From Rhodoferax fermentans (GTDB taxonomy: Bacteria > Pseudomonadota > Gammaproteobacteria > Burkholderiales > Burkholderiaceae_C): DNA of 64,000 nt. The stretch is from contig NZ_MTJN01000002.1 of the NCBI RefSeq assembly GCF_002017865.1, forward strand, positions 2,604,001 to 2,668,000. The letters are read 5' to 3'. The notes beneath the pieces are model-generated. The model worked only from the letters and a program-made list of their open reading frames with translations. It did not search any database and had not been told where the DNA came from. The translations under genes were made by a program, and so were the position numbers. This document shows positions 1 to 9,256 of this stretch, piece after piece; within the stretch, counting starts at the first letter, position 1, and each line of letters begins with the position of its first letter.

Positions 1-2
1 AA

Positions 3-62
3 GACGTCGATGCCTTGATCGATTACTGCCGCCAAGTGGGTCTGGATGTGAAGCTGCCTTGA
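3..62 (+). CDS. C-terminal end of an unidentified protein (partial)
   Basis: An open frame enters from the left edge and stops at TGA 60-62, giving only 19 residues that end in DVKLP. It converges on the response regulator gene, with 7 nt between the two stops. There is too little sequence to assign a family. It could also be a chance open frame, but its position directly against the 3' end of the next gene suits a real gene end. Confidence 0.4.
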   Translation, partial: DVDALIDYCRQVGLDVKLP

Positions 63-69
63 GTTGCCC

Positions 70-708
70 TCAATCCAGCAACCCGTTTTTCAGAGCGTAG
101 TAGGTCAGATCACTGTTCGAGGCCAGTCCCATTTTCTCCAGGATGCGGGTGCGGTAGGTGCTGACGGTTTTGGCGCTCAGGAACAAGGACTGGGCGATAT
201 CACCCACGGTTTCACCTTTGGCCAGGCGCAACAACACCTGCAGCTCGCGCGCGGACAGTTGCTCGTGCGCTGCAGCGTCGTTTGGCCGGTTCAGTTGGCC
301 TGCCAACAGGTCAGCAATCTGGGGCGTGATGTAGCGGTTGCCACCCGCAATACGACGTACTGCCGCCAAGACGTCTTCGGGTTCGCATTGTTTGTTGAGG
401 TAGCCGCTGATGCCACGGCGTAACAAAGACACGGCGTAGTGCTCCTCGGGGTAACCGCTCAAGATCAGGATGCCCAAGTCGGGCGCGTGGGCTTGGATCC
501 TGGCCAACACGTCCATACCCGATTGTTTAGGCATGGAGATGTCCAGGATCAGGACGTCCAGCTGGTGTTGACGCACCACCTCCAACGCCTGGGCGCCATC
601 ACCGGCTTCGGCAACGACCTCGATGTCGGGCTGGTCTGTGAAGAAGCCTCGCAGACCGCTGCGTACCAAGGCATGGTCGTCGATGATGGCAATTTTGATG
701 TTGGGCAT
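70..708 (-). CDS. NarL/FixJ-family response regulator
   Basis: A 212-residue two-component response regulator that binds DNA once phosphorylated. Residues 1-125 form the receiver domain: acidic pair D10-D11, predicted phospho-acceptor D56 in LILDISMP, and a conserved K near 105. Residues about 148-210 form a LuxR-type helix-turn-helix (SARELQVLLRLAKGE, then TVSTYRTRILEKM). Length is typical of the NarL family. It diverges from the histidine kinase gene that starts about 100 bp away, so the two probably form a cognate pair sharing a control region. The regulated genes cannot be read from sequence. Confidence 0.93.
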   Translation of the reverse strand: MPNIKIAIIDDHALVRSGLRGFFTDQPDIEVVAEAGDGAQALEVVRQHQLDVLILDISMPKQSGMDVLARIQAHAPDLGILILSGYPEEHYAVSLLRRGISGYLNKQCEPEDVLAAVRRIAGGNRYITPQIADLLAGQLNRPNDAAAHEQLSARELQVLLRLAKGETVGDIAQSLFLSAKTVSTYRTRILEKMGLASNSDLTYYALKNGLLD

Positions 709-806
709 GATGCGATGGATCGCTGATTATCATAGCGGCGCAGCTCAAATCCGTAGCGCCCTGCGGTCAAGCGCAATTTGCATCAGGGCTGGCAGTGAGG
801 CGAAAG

Positions 807-2231
807 ATGGGTATATACGGAAAGTGGGTCAGCGTGATCGACAAGGTGCGCGAGCGTGACTGGGTGGAGGTTGCCCGCAAATGGCTGTCTAAGCAGCAAG
901 TGATTTTTGGCCTGGCGGTGATGGTGGCGGCCTCGTTGATTGTGGCGAATGAACTCAATTTTGACGCTGCCAGTGAAGCCTCGCGAGGCAGTGTTGTTGT
1001 CGCCCAGCGACAGACCAGCATCTACAACTTGCAGCGCCTGTTGCTCAATGCCGAGACCGGGCAACGGGGTTATATGCTTACTGGTGACCCAAGTTATCTG
1101 CAGCCCTATACCCAAGCCGTGACCGAGGTCGAGGCGTCGCTCAACAGCTTGCGCGCGCTCGTTGTGTCCAATGCCCAGATGATGGCTGAGTTCGCTGTGT
1201 TGTCGCGCGCTATTTCGCGCAAATTGGCAGAGCTGGAACTGACGATCAAACTCCGCCAATCCGGCGCCGAACAAGAAGCCTGGCAAGTCGTGATGGACAC
1301 CGGTCTGGGGCGGCAGTATATGGATGCTGTGCGTGTGGCGTCGGATGTGCTGTTGAAATCGGCTGCCAAAGATCTGACATTGCAAACCATCAAAGTCCAG
1401 CAGAGTTTGCAGGCTTCGCGCCTGAGTGTCATGATCACGGCGCTTTTCTGCTTGCTGGCATTTGGCCTGTATTTGCGCGGCTCGGCCAAGTTGCATGAGG
1501 CTTCCCAAAAGCGCGCCCAAGATCTGCAACACGAAAAAGCCAAACTGGAAGGTTTGGTGGCGCTGCGCACCGCTGAGCTGGAGCAGCTGGCCAACCATTT
1601 GATCAATGTTCAGGAACGCGAGCGCGAACGTTTGGCTCGGGAATTACATGACGAGCTGGGCTCCTTGCTCACGGCAGCCAAGTTTGATGTGGCACGTGTG
1701 AAATCCAGGTTGCCAACCGAGCCACCGGACCTGCACGAGCGATTGAGTCACCTGACCAGCACGCTCAATGCTGGCATCGCCATCAAGCGAAAAATCATCG
1801 AAGATTTGCGCCCCTCCTCCCTGTCCAACCTGGGTTTGCCCGCTGCGCTCGAAATATTGGCGCAGGAGTTCAGAGCCAACACGCAGTTGACAGTGGAGAC
1901 CAGTGTGGATGCGCTTGAGTTGGACGAGGGGCAACAACTGGGGGTGTACCGTCTGGTGCAAGAGGCTTTCACCAACATTGCCAAACACGCCCATGCCACG
2001 CGGGTGCAGGTGCTGGTGAAAAACTACTGGAACCATGTTGAGGTGGTGGTGAGCGACGATGGTGTCGGTTTTGACGCCGGACAAACCAAACACGCGAGCC
2101 ATGGTCTGTCGGGCATGCGCCAGCGCATGCACGCGCTGCAAGGTCGACTGGAACTCAGCTCCGTCCCCGGACAAGGGACCACCATCAAGGCCGTTTTGCC
2201 GCTGGGCTTGTCCGCTGCTGCGGATGTGTAG
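807..2231 (+). CDS. CHASE3-domain sensor histidine kinase (HisKA_3 type)
   Basis: A 474-residue membrane sensor kinase. A membrane segment lies near residues 32-48. A periplasmic CHASE3-like domain follows, with the typical LLNAETGQRGYMLTGD stretch, and a second membrane segment lies near 207-224. A coiled region leads to the HisKA_3 dimerisation domain with phospho-acceptor H281 in ARELHDELGS. The C-terminus is an HATPase_c domain (VQEAFTNIAKHA; DDGVGFD; GLSGMRQRM). ATG 807 is chosen over GTG 795 because GAGG ends 6 nt before it. The NarL-type kinase class matches the divergent NarL/FixJ regulator. The stimulus is unknown. Confidence 0.92.
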   Translation: MGIYGKWVSVIDKVRERDWVEVARKWLSKQQVIFGLAVMVAASLIVANELNFDAASEASRGSVVVAQRQTSIYNLQRLLLNAETGQRGYMLTGDPSYLQPYTQAVTEVEASLNSLRALVVSNAQMMAEFAVLSRAISRKLAELELTIKLRQSGAEQEAWQVVMDTGLGRQYMDAVRVASDVLLKSAAKDLTLQTIKVQQSLQASRLSVMITALFCLLAFGLYLRGSAKLHEASQKRAQDLQHEKAKLEGLVALRTAELEQLANHLINVQERERERLARELHDELGSLLTAAKFDVARVKSRLPTEPPDLHERLSHLTSTLNAGIAIKRKIIEDLRPSSLSNLGLPAALEILAQEFRANTQLTVETSVDALELDEGQQLGVYRLVQEAFTNIAKHAHATRVQVLVKNYWNHVEVVVSDDGVGFDAGQTKHASHGLSGMRQRMHALQGRLELSSVPGQGTTIKAVLPLGLSAAADV

Positions 2232-2470
2232 CGCGCTCTGGCGAGGTGAGCAGCGTCGCAAGAGACTCCCCGCCGCTCAAGGCAGAGGCGGTTGGCCACC
2301 AAGTAAAATAGACCTTTTTGTGAAGGTGCTTGCCCAGCTCGGGCAGATTGAGGTCAGGGTACGTGCTGCCACTGTGTTGTTGTGGTGCGCGCTCGGTCGG
2401 TTCCGAGCTCAGTGTGGTCCAGCTCGACCACGCTGCCCCGGCCTGGCGCGCCCGTCGCAAGCAGCCTCCC

Positions 2471-3589
2471 ATGGATCCCATGCCTTCATCTCTGACCACC
2501 GCCTACCCGGCACCCAGCCAGCGTCTGCCCTTGGTGGATGCGTTCAAGGCGGTTGCCTCTCAGCTGATCGTCCTGCATCATCTGGCCTTTTATGGCCCGC
2601 TGTCGGATGGCGCCTATCTGTTGGCTCCCGATCTGGTGGCCTGGTTCAGCCAGGACGCCCGTATGGCGGTGCAGGTGTTTCTGGTGATTGCCGGTTTTCT
2701 GGCGGCGCGCAGCCTGGCGCCCGAGGCGGTGCTGGTCACCGCCAAGCCTTTGACCCAGCTGTGGCAGCGTTATGTGCGGGTGGCTTTGCCCTACATCGCC
2801 GCGCTGCTGGTGGCCATGGCCTGCACCCAACTGGCCGGCCACTGGATGCAGCACGACTCCTTGCCCGACCCGCCCACACTCTGGCAGTTTGTCAGCCATG
2901 TCCTGCTGCTGCAGAGTGTGCTAGACATGGATGCACTCTCGGCCGGGGTCTGGTATGTGGCGATTGATTTCCAGCTGTTTGCCTTGCTGCTGCTGCTGCT
3001 CTGGGCGGCCCGGCGCTGGCCCGACGCACCGTCCACACGGCGGCGCCGCCTGGCGCGGGCGCTGGTGTGGGGGCTGGGGTTGGCGTCCCTGTTTTACTTC
3101 AACCGCGATGCTGGCTGGGACAACTGGGCGCTGTACTTTTTTGGCGCCTACGGTCTGGGGGCTTTGGCGTACTGGTTTTGCCAACTGCCCTCGGGGCGGG
3201 CGCGGCGCTGGCGCATGCGGGCGTTGGTGCTGTTGACGCTGCTGGCGCTGGTGTTCGACTTTCGCGCCCGCATTGCGGTGGCGCTCACGGTGGCCGTGGT
3301 GCTGGCCTGGTCTTTGCGCAAGGGCTGGCTCTACAGCTGGCCACGCAGCCCGGTGCTGGCCTACCTGGGCAAAATTTCCTACTCGGTGTTTTTGCTGAAT
3401 TTCCCGGTGGCGCTGGTGGTCAACGCCTGGTTCACACGGTATGGCTCGGACGATGTCTGGGTGCAGACGGCGGGCGTGCTGGTGGCCTGGCTGGCCTGCA
3501 ACCTGGCGGGGGCGGCTTTTTACCATCTGGTGGAGCAAAAACTCAGTCGGCTGGGGCGACCCAAAACAGCTCGGGTCCTGCCTACCTGA
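2471..3589 (+). CDS. acyltransferase family 3 membrane protein
   Basis: A 372-residue integral membrane O-acyltransferase of the OafA/YrhL (acyltransferase 3) type, with about ten hydrophobic segments. The N-terminal signature FKAVASQLIVLHH carries the His pair (H36-H37) expected at the active site. Family members acylate cell-surface or small-molecule sugars, but the substrate here is unknown. The start is placed at ATG 2471; an upstream in-frame extension to 2330 is open but lacks family-like sequence. About 240 bp separate it from the kinase gene, and nothing recognisable lies between. It precedes recG by 88 bp. Confidence 0.8.
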   Translation: MDPMPSSLTTAYPAPSQRLPLVDAFKAVASQLIVLHHLAFYGPLSDGAYLLAPDLVAWFSQDARMAVQVFLVIAGFLAARSLAPEAVLVTAKPLTQLWQRYVRVALPYIAALLVAMACTQLAGHWMQHDSLPDPPTLWQFVSHVLLLQSVLDMDALSAGVWYVAIDFQLFALLLLLLWAARRWPDAPSTRRRRLARALVWGLGLASLFYFNRDAGWDNWALYFFGAYGLGALAYWFCQLPSGRARRWRMRALVLLTLLALVFDFRARIAVALTVAVVLAWSLRKGWLYSWPRSPVLAYLGKISYSVFLLNFPVALVVNAWFTRYGSDDVWVQTAGVLVAWLACNLAGAAFYHLVEQKLSRLGRPKTARVLPT

Positions 3590-3677
3590 GCCGAGGGCAC
3601 TGTCTGGCGGCACCGAGCCTGAACGCCGTGGCAAGGTGTTTGACCCTCGTGACCCGAAGCACGGGCAAAATCAGCAC

Positions 3678-5813
3678 ATGCCCAAGCCGTCCGTCACCTC
3701 TGCCGCCGCGCCGCCGTCCAAGCCGCTGAGTGGCCCGCAGAAAGCCCTGCGCAAGCTGGGGTTGGATCGGCCGATCGACCTGGCACTGCATCTGCCGCTG
3801 CGTTACGAGGACGAGACCCGCCTGGTCAAGTTGCGCGATGTGCGTGAGGGGGAGTTGGCCCAAGTCGAAGGCACGGTGCGCCACAGCGAGGTCCGGATCA
3901 CCGGCAGCCGCCAGCTGCTGGTGACGCTGGACGACGGCACCGGCACCTGCCTGCTGCGGTTTTTCACCTTTTACCCCTCGCAGCAAAAGGCCCTGGCGGT
4001 GGGCAACCAGATCCGGGTGCGCGGTGAAATCCGGGGTGGTTTTGCCGGGCTGACGATGATGCACCCGACTTTTAAAGCTGCCGGTGGGCCACTCGCCACC
4101 GCGCTGACGCCGGTGTACCCGACGGTGGCCGGTTTGCCCCAGGCCTACCTGCGCCGGGCCGTGGATGCCGGGCTGGCGCGTGCCGAGTTGGTCGACACCA
4201 TTCCCTCGGTGTATTTGAGCCAAATTGGCCTGCAGCCCAAGTGGAATATGCGCCAATCGCTCTCATTTTTGCACCATCCGACGCCCGACGTGACGCTGGC
4301 CGCGCTGCAGGACCACAGCCACCCGGCCTGGCAACGGCTCAAGGCCGAGGAGTTGCTGGCGCAGCAGCTCTCGCAATTGCAGGCCAAACGCGAGCGCGCG
4401 GTATTGCGGGCACCCGCGCTGACAACGGACGATGCGCTTGCTGTGTCATCGCTCCCGCAGGGCGAAGACAGCGGCCCCCGCGCGCGCCAGCCGCTGTACG
4501 AGCGCCTGCTGGCCACCCTGCCGTTTGCGTTGACCGGCGCCCAGCGCCGCGTCTGCGAAGAAATCACCCACGACCTGCAGCAGACCGTGCCGATGCACCG
4601 CCTGTTGCAGGGGGACGTGGGTTCCGGCAAAACCGTGGTGGCGGCATTGGCGGCCGCAGTGTGTATCGACGCCGGTTGGCAGTGTGCGCTGATGGCCCCC
4701 ACCGAAATTCTGGCGACACAACACTTTGCCAAGCTGGTGGGCTGGCTGCATCCGCTGGGTATCACCGTGGCCTGGCTCACCGGCAGCCAGAAGGCCAAGG
4801 AGCGGCGCGAGATGCTGGCGCTGATCGCCAGCGGCCAGGCGCAGCTGGTGGTGGGCACCCACGCGATCATCCAGGACAAGGTGCAATTCCACCGACTGGC
4901 GCTGGCCATCATCGACGAACAACATCGTTTTGGTGTGGCCCAGCGCCTGGCCCTGCGTGGCAAGCTGGTTGACGCACTGGAACCTCATCTTTTGATGATG
5001 ACGGCTACGCCGATTCCGCGCACGCTGGCCATGAGTTATTACGCCGATCTGGACGTGTCTACCATTGACGAGTTACCTCCCGGGCGCACACCGATCATCA
5101 CCAAAGTGGTCAACGACGCCCGCCGTGACGAGGTGGTGGCACGCATCCGGGGCCAGATTGCCGAGGGGCGGCAGATTTACTGGGTCTGCCCGTTGATCGA
5201 AGAGAGCGAGGCTCTGGACCTGCGCAACGCCACCGAGACCCATGCCCAGCTCAGCGCCGCGTTGCCCGGGGTGATGGTGGGCCTGCTGCATTCGCGCATG
5301 CCGGTGGCGGAGAAACGTGCGGTGATGAGCCTGTTCACCGGCGGCCAGATGGCAGTGCTGGTCAGCACCACGGTGATCGAGGTCGGCGTGGATGTGCCCA
5401 ACGCCAGCCTGATGGTGATCGAACACGCCGAGCGTTTTGGCCTGAGCCAATTGCACCAACTGCGTGGCCGGGTTGGGCGTGGCGCGGCGGCCTCGGCCTG
5501 TGTGCTGCTGTATTCCACCGGCGATGCACCCCGCCTGAGTGAAACCGCCCGCGAACGGCTGCGTGCCATGGCCGAGAGCAACGACGGCTTCGAGATCGCC
5601 CGGCGCGACCTCGAGATCCGTGGCCCGGGTGAGTTCATGGGTGCGCGCCAGTCGGGTGCGGCGCTTTTACGATTTGCCGATGTGGTGGCCGACGCGGGCC
5701 TGTTGGCCTGGGCACGCGAGCTGGCGCCTGTGATGCTGGACCAGCACCCAGCACTGGCCCAGCAGCATGTGTTGCGTTGGCTCGGTGGCAAGGCCGAGTT
5801 TCTGAAGGCCTGA
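3678..5813 (+). CDS. recG: ATP-dependent DNA helicase RecG
   Basis: A 711-residue branch-migration helicase that remodels stalled forks and Holliday junctions. The N-terminal wedge/OB region (about 60-160) precedes the helicase core. Walker A GDVGSGKT is at about 312-319, the DEQH box (IIDEQHRFGVAQR) near 412, then TATPIPRTLAM. The C-terminal motor carries TTVIEVGVDVPNA and HQLRGRVGRG, and the tail contains the family-typical GEFMGARQSG. Start ATG 3678 gives the usual RecG length; the frame stays open upstream only through the previous gene. It lies directly before oxyR, an order I associate with Comamonadaceae. Confidence 0.98.
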   Translation: MPKPSVTSAAAPPSKPLSGPQKALRKLGLDRPIDLALHLPLRYEDETRLVKLRDVREGELAQVEGTVRHSEVRITGSRQLLVTLDDGTGTCLLRFFTFYPSQQKALAVGNQIRVRGEIRGGFAGLTMMHPTFKAAGGPLATALTPVYPTVAGLPQAYLRRAVDAGLARAELVDTIPSVYLSQIGLQPKWNMRQSLSFLHHPTPDVTLAALQDHSHPAWQRLKAEELLAQQLSQLQAKRERAVLRAPALTTDDALAVSSLPQGEDSGPRARQPLYERLLATLPFALTGAQRRVCEEITHDLQQTVPMHRLLQGDVGSGKTVVAALAAAVCIDAGWQCALMAPTEILATQHFAKLVGWLHPLGITVAWLTGSQKAKERREMLALIASGQAQLVVGTHAIIQDKVQFHRLALAIIDEQHRFGVAQRLALRGKLVDALEPHLLMMTATPIPRTLAMSYYADLDVSTIDELPPGRTPIITKVVNDARRDEVVARIRGQIAEGRQIYWVCPLIEESEALDLRNATETHAQLSAALPGVMVGLLHSRMPVAEKRAVMSLFTGGQMAVLVSTTVIEVGVDVPNASLMVIEHAERFGLSQLHQLRGRVGRGAAASACVLLYSTGDAPRLSETARERLRAMAESNDGFEIARRDLEIRGPGEFMGARQSGAALLRFADVVADAGLLAWARELAPVMLDQHPALAQQHVLRWLGGKAEFLKA

Positions 5814-5880
5814 GTGCGGGCCGCCCTGCCTGTTGATCCAGCCCAAAAGCCAGCGACCATTCTGATAAGACAATAGCCCC

Positions 5881-6834
5881 ATGACCCTGACCGAACTCAA
5901 ATACATCGTGGCGGTGGCGCGTGAGCGCCACTTTGGCAAAGCCGCCGAGGCCTGTTATGTGTCGCAACCGACCCTGTCGGTGGCGGTGAAGAAGCTCGAA
6001 GAAGAACTGGATGTGAAGCTGTTTGAGCGCAGCGCCAACGAAGTGTCGGTCACCGCGCTCGGTGAGGCCATCGTGCGCCAGGCGCAAAGTGTGCTGGAGC
6101 AGGCCGCCGCGATCAAGGAGATCGCCAAACGTGGCAAAAACCCGCTGGCCGGGGCGCTGACCCTTGGGGTGATCTACACCATCAGCCCCTATTTGTTGCC
6201 TGGGCTGGTGCGCCAGGTGATCGAACACACGCCCGAGATGCCGCTGATGCTGCAGGAGAACTTCACCGTCAAGCTGCTAGAGATGTTGCGCACCGGTGAA
6301 ATTGACTGCGCCATCCTGGCCGAGCCCTTTCCCGATGCCGGACTGGCGCTGGCGCCGCTGTATGACGAGCCTTTCATGGCGGCGGTGCCGACCCACCACC
6401 CGCTGGCCAGCCAGGACTCGGTGACCAGTGAGCAGCTCAAGAGCGAAACCATGCTGCTGCTGGGCGCAGGCCATTGTTTTCGCGACCATGTGCTGGAGGT
6501 CTGCCCCGAGTTCGCGCGTTTTTCGGCCAATGCCGAGGGCATCCGCAAAAGTTTTGAGGGCTCCTCGCTGGAAACCATCAAACACATGGTGGCGGCTGGC
6601 ATGGGAGTCACCCTGGTGCCCCGCTTGAGTGTGCCGAAAGAGGCACTTGAGTCGACCTCCAAGCGCAAACGTGACGAGGAGCCGTTCATCAAATACCTGC
6701 CGTTCGAGGGAGACGCGCCCACCCGCCGGGTGGTGCTGGCCTGGCGGCGCAGCTTCACCCGCTACGAGGCGATTGCCGCGCTGCGCAACGCGATTTATGC
6801 ATGCGAATTGCCCGGTGTGCGCCGTCTTTCCTGA
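5881..6834 (+). CDS. oxyR: LysR-family peroxide sensor OxyR
   Basis: A 317-residue redox-controlled regulator. The N-terminal LysR helix-turn-helix (residues about 3-60, FGKAAEACYVSQPTLSVAVK) is followed by the periplasmic-binding-like sensor domain. The segment GHCFRDHVLEVC places cysteines at 199 and 208, the same numbers as the disulfide pair of E. coli OxyR, and the following SSLETIKHMVAAG stretch also matches the family. Peroxide would oxidise C199/C208 and switch DNA binding. It ends 41 bp before a DyP-type peroxidase gene, a plausible regulatory target, although no operator was identified by eye. Confidence 0.96.
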   Translation: MTLTELKYIVAVARERHFGKAAEACYVSQPTLSVAVKKLEEELDVKLFERSANEVSVTALGEAIVRQAQSVLEQAAAIKEIAKRGKNPLAGALTLGVIYTISPYLLPGLVRQVIEHTPEMPLMLQENFTVKLLEMLRTGEIDCAILAEPFPDAGLALAPLYDEPFMAAVPTHHPLASQDSVTSEQLKSETMLLLGAGHCFRDHVLEVCPEFARFSANAEGIRKSFEGSSLETIKHMVAAGMGVTLVPRLSVPKEALESTSKRKRDEEPFIKYLPFEGDAPTRRVVLAWRRSFTRYEAIAALRNAIYACELPGVRRLS

Positions 6835-6875
6835 GCTAATAGCTATCAATAGTGAATCAATCTGGAGTGGAGTTC

Positions 6876-7778
6876 ATGGTCGCGTGTCAACCAGCCGTGC
6901 TGGCAGAGGTCCCCAAGCTGGGGCGGTATGTGTTTTTTTCGGTGGCGTCGGTGTCGGTCGATCTGGTCCGCAGTGCCCTGACCCGGCTGGCCGCGCTGGC
7001 CGACGGCACGCAGGTGCTGGTTGGCCTGGGGCCGGAGCTGGTGCAGTTGCTGGGGGCCGAGGTGCCGGGGTTGCGTGCCTTCACCGCTTTGTCCGGCCCG
7101 GGCGTGCTTGTGCCAGCCACGCCCAGCGCCCTGTGTTGCTGGCTGCGTGGTGATGACCTGGGCGACCTGATGCACCTGACCCGGCGCCTGCAGCAGGCGC
7201 TGGCGCCGGGTTTGACGCTTGATCAGGTGATCGATGGTTTTCGCCACGGACTGGGGCCACAAGGCCACGGGCTGGATTTGACGGGGTATGAGGACGGCCT
7301 GGAAAACCCGGTGGACGATGCGGCACTAGAAGCGGCATTGGTACAGGGCGCTGGGCCAGGGCTCGATGGCAGCAGTTTCATGGTGGTGCAGCAATGGCGG
7401 CACAACCTGGATGCCTTTGAGGCGATGAGCCCCGAGCAGCAGGACCACACGGTAGGGCGCCGTCGCAGCGACAGTGAGGAGCTGGATGACGCCCCCGAAT
7501 CTGCCCACGTCAAACGCACGGCTCAGGAGAGTTTTTCACCCGAGGCCTTTGTGCTGCGCCGCTCGATGCCCTGGGTCCAGGGTGAGCAGGCCGGGCTGGT
7601 GTTTGTGGCGTTTGGCCGCTCGTTTGACGCGTTTGAGGCCCAGATGCGGCGCATGGCGGGGCTCGACGATGGTCTGGTGGATGCGATGTTTGCCATTTCA
7701 CGCCCCGTGACTGGCGCCCATTTCTGGTGCCCGCCGGTGTTGGGTGGCCGTCTGGATTTGCGGCAAGTGGGTTTGTGA
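6876..7778 (+). CDS. Dyp-type heme peroxidase
   Basis: A 300-residue dye-decolorising peroxidase, similar in layout to E. coli YfeX. The catalytic aspartate D140 lies in GYEDGLENP (the GXXDG motif). H211 in ESAHVKRTA is the expected proximal heme ligand, and R228/R229 the distal arginine. No signal peptide is visible, so it is cytoplasmic. ATG 6876 is preferred over GTG 6852 because GGAGTGGAG ends 3 nt before it. No encapsulin gene or encapsulin-targeting tail was noticed. Its neighbour OxyR suggests a role in peroxide removal. Confidence 0.93.
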   Translation: MVACQPAVLAEVPKLGRYVFFSVASVSVDLVRSALTRLAALADGTQVLVGLGPELVQLLGAEVPGLRAFTALSGPGVLVPATPSALCCWLRGDDLGDLMHLTRRLQQALAPGLTLDQVIDGFRHGLGPQGHGLDLTGYEDGLENPVDDAALEAALVQGAGPGLDGSSFMVVQQWRHNLDAFEAMSPEQQDHTVGRRRSDSEELDDAPESAHVKRTAQESFSPEAFVLRRSMPWVQGEQAGLVFVAFGRSFDAFEAQMRRMAGLDDGLVDAMFAISRPVTGAHFWCPPVLGGRLDLRQVGL

Positions 7779-7788
7779 GGGGCGCAGC

Positions 7789-8652
7789 GTGAGTGTCTGG
7801 CAGAAGAAATTGGGCTTGTATCTGGATCTGATCCGCTGGAGCCGCCCGGCTGGTTGGCTGTTGCTGCTGTGGCCGACGCTGGCTGCGCTGTGGTTGGCGG
7901 CAGGTGGTTTTCCGGGCTGGCATTTGCTGGCCGTGTTTGTGCTGGGCACGGTGCTGATGCGCAGCGCGGGGTGTTGTGTCAACGATGTGGCCGACCGCGA
8001 GTTTGACCGCCACGTCAAACGCACCGCACAACGCCCGGTCACCAGCGGGGTGCTCTCGGTGAAAGAGGCGTTGGGCGTGGGAGCGGTGCTGGCGCTGCTG
8101 TCGTTTGCGCTGGTGTTGACCACCAACCGCCTCACGGTGCTGCTGTCATTTGCGGCTCTGGCGGTGACGCTGATCTACCCCTTTGCCAAGCGCTGGGTAT
8201 CGATGCCACAGGCTGTGCTGGGTCTGGCGTTCAGCATGGGCATTCCGATGGCCTTTGCCGCAGTGCAGGGCGAGGTGCCGCCGCTGGCCTGGTGGCTGAT
8301 GCTGGGCAACCTGTTCTGGGTGTTGGCCTATGACACCGAATATGCCATGGTCGACCGCGACGACGACTTGAAGATTGGCATCAAAACCTCGGCCATCACC
8401 CTGGGCCGCCTGGATGTACCGGCGGTGCTGCTGTTTTACCTGCTATTTATAGGAATTTGGCATCTGGCCCTTATGCATAAAGGGCTGGGTGCTATTTATT
8501 TGGTGGCAATGGGTGTGGCCCTGGTGCAAGTCGCCTGGCACTACAGCCTGATCCGCCACCGCAGCCGTGAGGGGTGTTTCAAGGCCTTTCGGATCAACCA
8601 TTGGCTGGGGTTTGCGGTGTTTGCCGGCATTGCGGCTGGCTACGCCGTGTGA
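7789..8652 (+). CDS. ubiA: 4-hydroxybenzoate polyprenyltransferase
   Basis: A 287-residue membrane enzyme that attaches the polyprenyl chain to 4-hydroxybenzoate in ubiquinone synthesis. The first aspartate-rich motif is NDVADREFD (residues 65-73). The second is in [18 protein letters not shown]. Both bind Mg-diphosphate in this family. Seven to nine hydrophobic segments are evident. GTG 7789 is chosen because it gives normal family length and begins just before the conserved [12 protein letters not shown]; the open extension to 7744 overlaps the peroxidase gene. No ATG is available near the N-terminus. Confidence 0.95.
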   Translation: MSVWQKKLGLYLDLIRWSRPAGWLLLLWPTLAALWLAAGGFPGWHLLAVFVLGTVLMRSAGCCVNDVADREFDRHVKRTAQRPVTSGVLSVKEALGVGAVLALLSFALVLTTNRLTVLLSFAALAVTLIYPFAKRWVSMPQAVLGLAFSMGIPMAFAAVQGEVPPLAWWLMLGNLFWVLAYDTEYAMVDRDDDLKIGIKTSAITLGRLDVPAVLLFYLLFIGIWHLALMHKGLGAIYLVAMGVALVQVAWHYSLIRHRSREGCFKAFRINHWLGFAVFAGIAAGYAV

Positions 8653-8751
8653 TGACGCCCCATGCTCCCAACCTCGCCGGGTCTCACCAGGCGGTTCAGG
8701 CCCAAGTTGTTGGCCTGATGCAAAACCACATCACAAGCTTTTGGAGTGTCT

Positions 8752-9132
8752 ATGTCAGACAGTGAAAAGAGCCCGTTCAAGGGCAAGACGGGCTTGAGCC
8801 GTATCGTGAACGCCGCGACCTATTCCCTCCAAGGGTTGCAAGCCGCCTGGGCCGACGAGGCCGCCTTTCGGCAGGTGTGCCTGTTGGCGCTGGTCGGCTT
8901 GGTCGTGATGGCCTGGTTGCCCCTGTCAGCCCATGACCGGGTGCTGATTGTGTTTGCCCATGTGTTCAGCATCGTAGTGGAACTCATCAACTCGGCCATC
9001 GAAGCCGCGGTGGATCACACCTCGCTCAAAGTTCACCCGATGGCCAAGCGCGCCAAAGACTTGGGCAGCGCCGCCCAGCTGGTCAGCCTGCTCAACATGG
9101 CGGCCATCTGGCTGATTGTGCTGCTGGGGTGA
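8752..9132 (+). CDS. dgkA: diacylglycerol kinase
   Basis: A 126-residue inner-membrane kinase that recycles diacylglycerol to phosphatidate. It shows the DgkA pattern: an amphipathic N-terminus with GLSRIVNAATYSLQG, then DEAAFRQ, then three transmembrane helices, with the catalytic-region stretch VVELINSAIEAAVDHT and AKDLGSAAQ. ATG 8752 has TTGGAG 5 nt upstream, better than GTG 8746. It lies about 100 bp after ubiA in the same direction. Confidence 0.95.
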   Translation: MSDSEKSPFKGKTGLSRIVNAATYSLQGLQAAWADEAAFRQVCLLALVGLVVMAWLPLSAHDRVLIVFAHVFSIVVELINSAIEAAVDHTSLKVHPMAKRAKDLGSAAQLVSLLNMAAIWLIVLLG

Positions 9133-9256
9133 GCTCAGGCGGGGGTGGTGCGACGGCAGCGGAGGTCAATGCCAGCCTCACCAGTCGCTTGTTGTCGCCG
9201 AAGCACCTCAGCCGCTAAGGCGCTGAGGTTGCCAGCGGCGGGTGACCCGCCCGGGT

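Noticed and set aside
2059..2967. Long plus-strand frame overlapping the kinase end and the acyltransferase start
   Set aside because: Low-complexity, Pro/Arg/Gly-rich translation in the wrong frame of two clear genes; a high-GC shadow.
2921..3634. 237-codon minus-strand frame
   Set aside because: Antisense of the acyltransferase with Gln/Arg/Pro-rich sequence and no family features.
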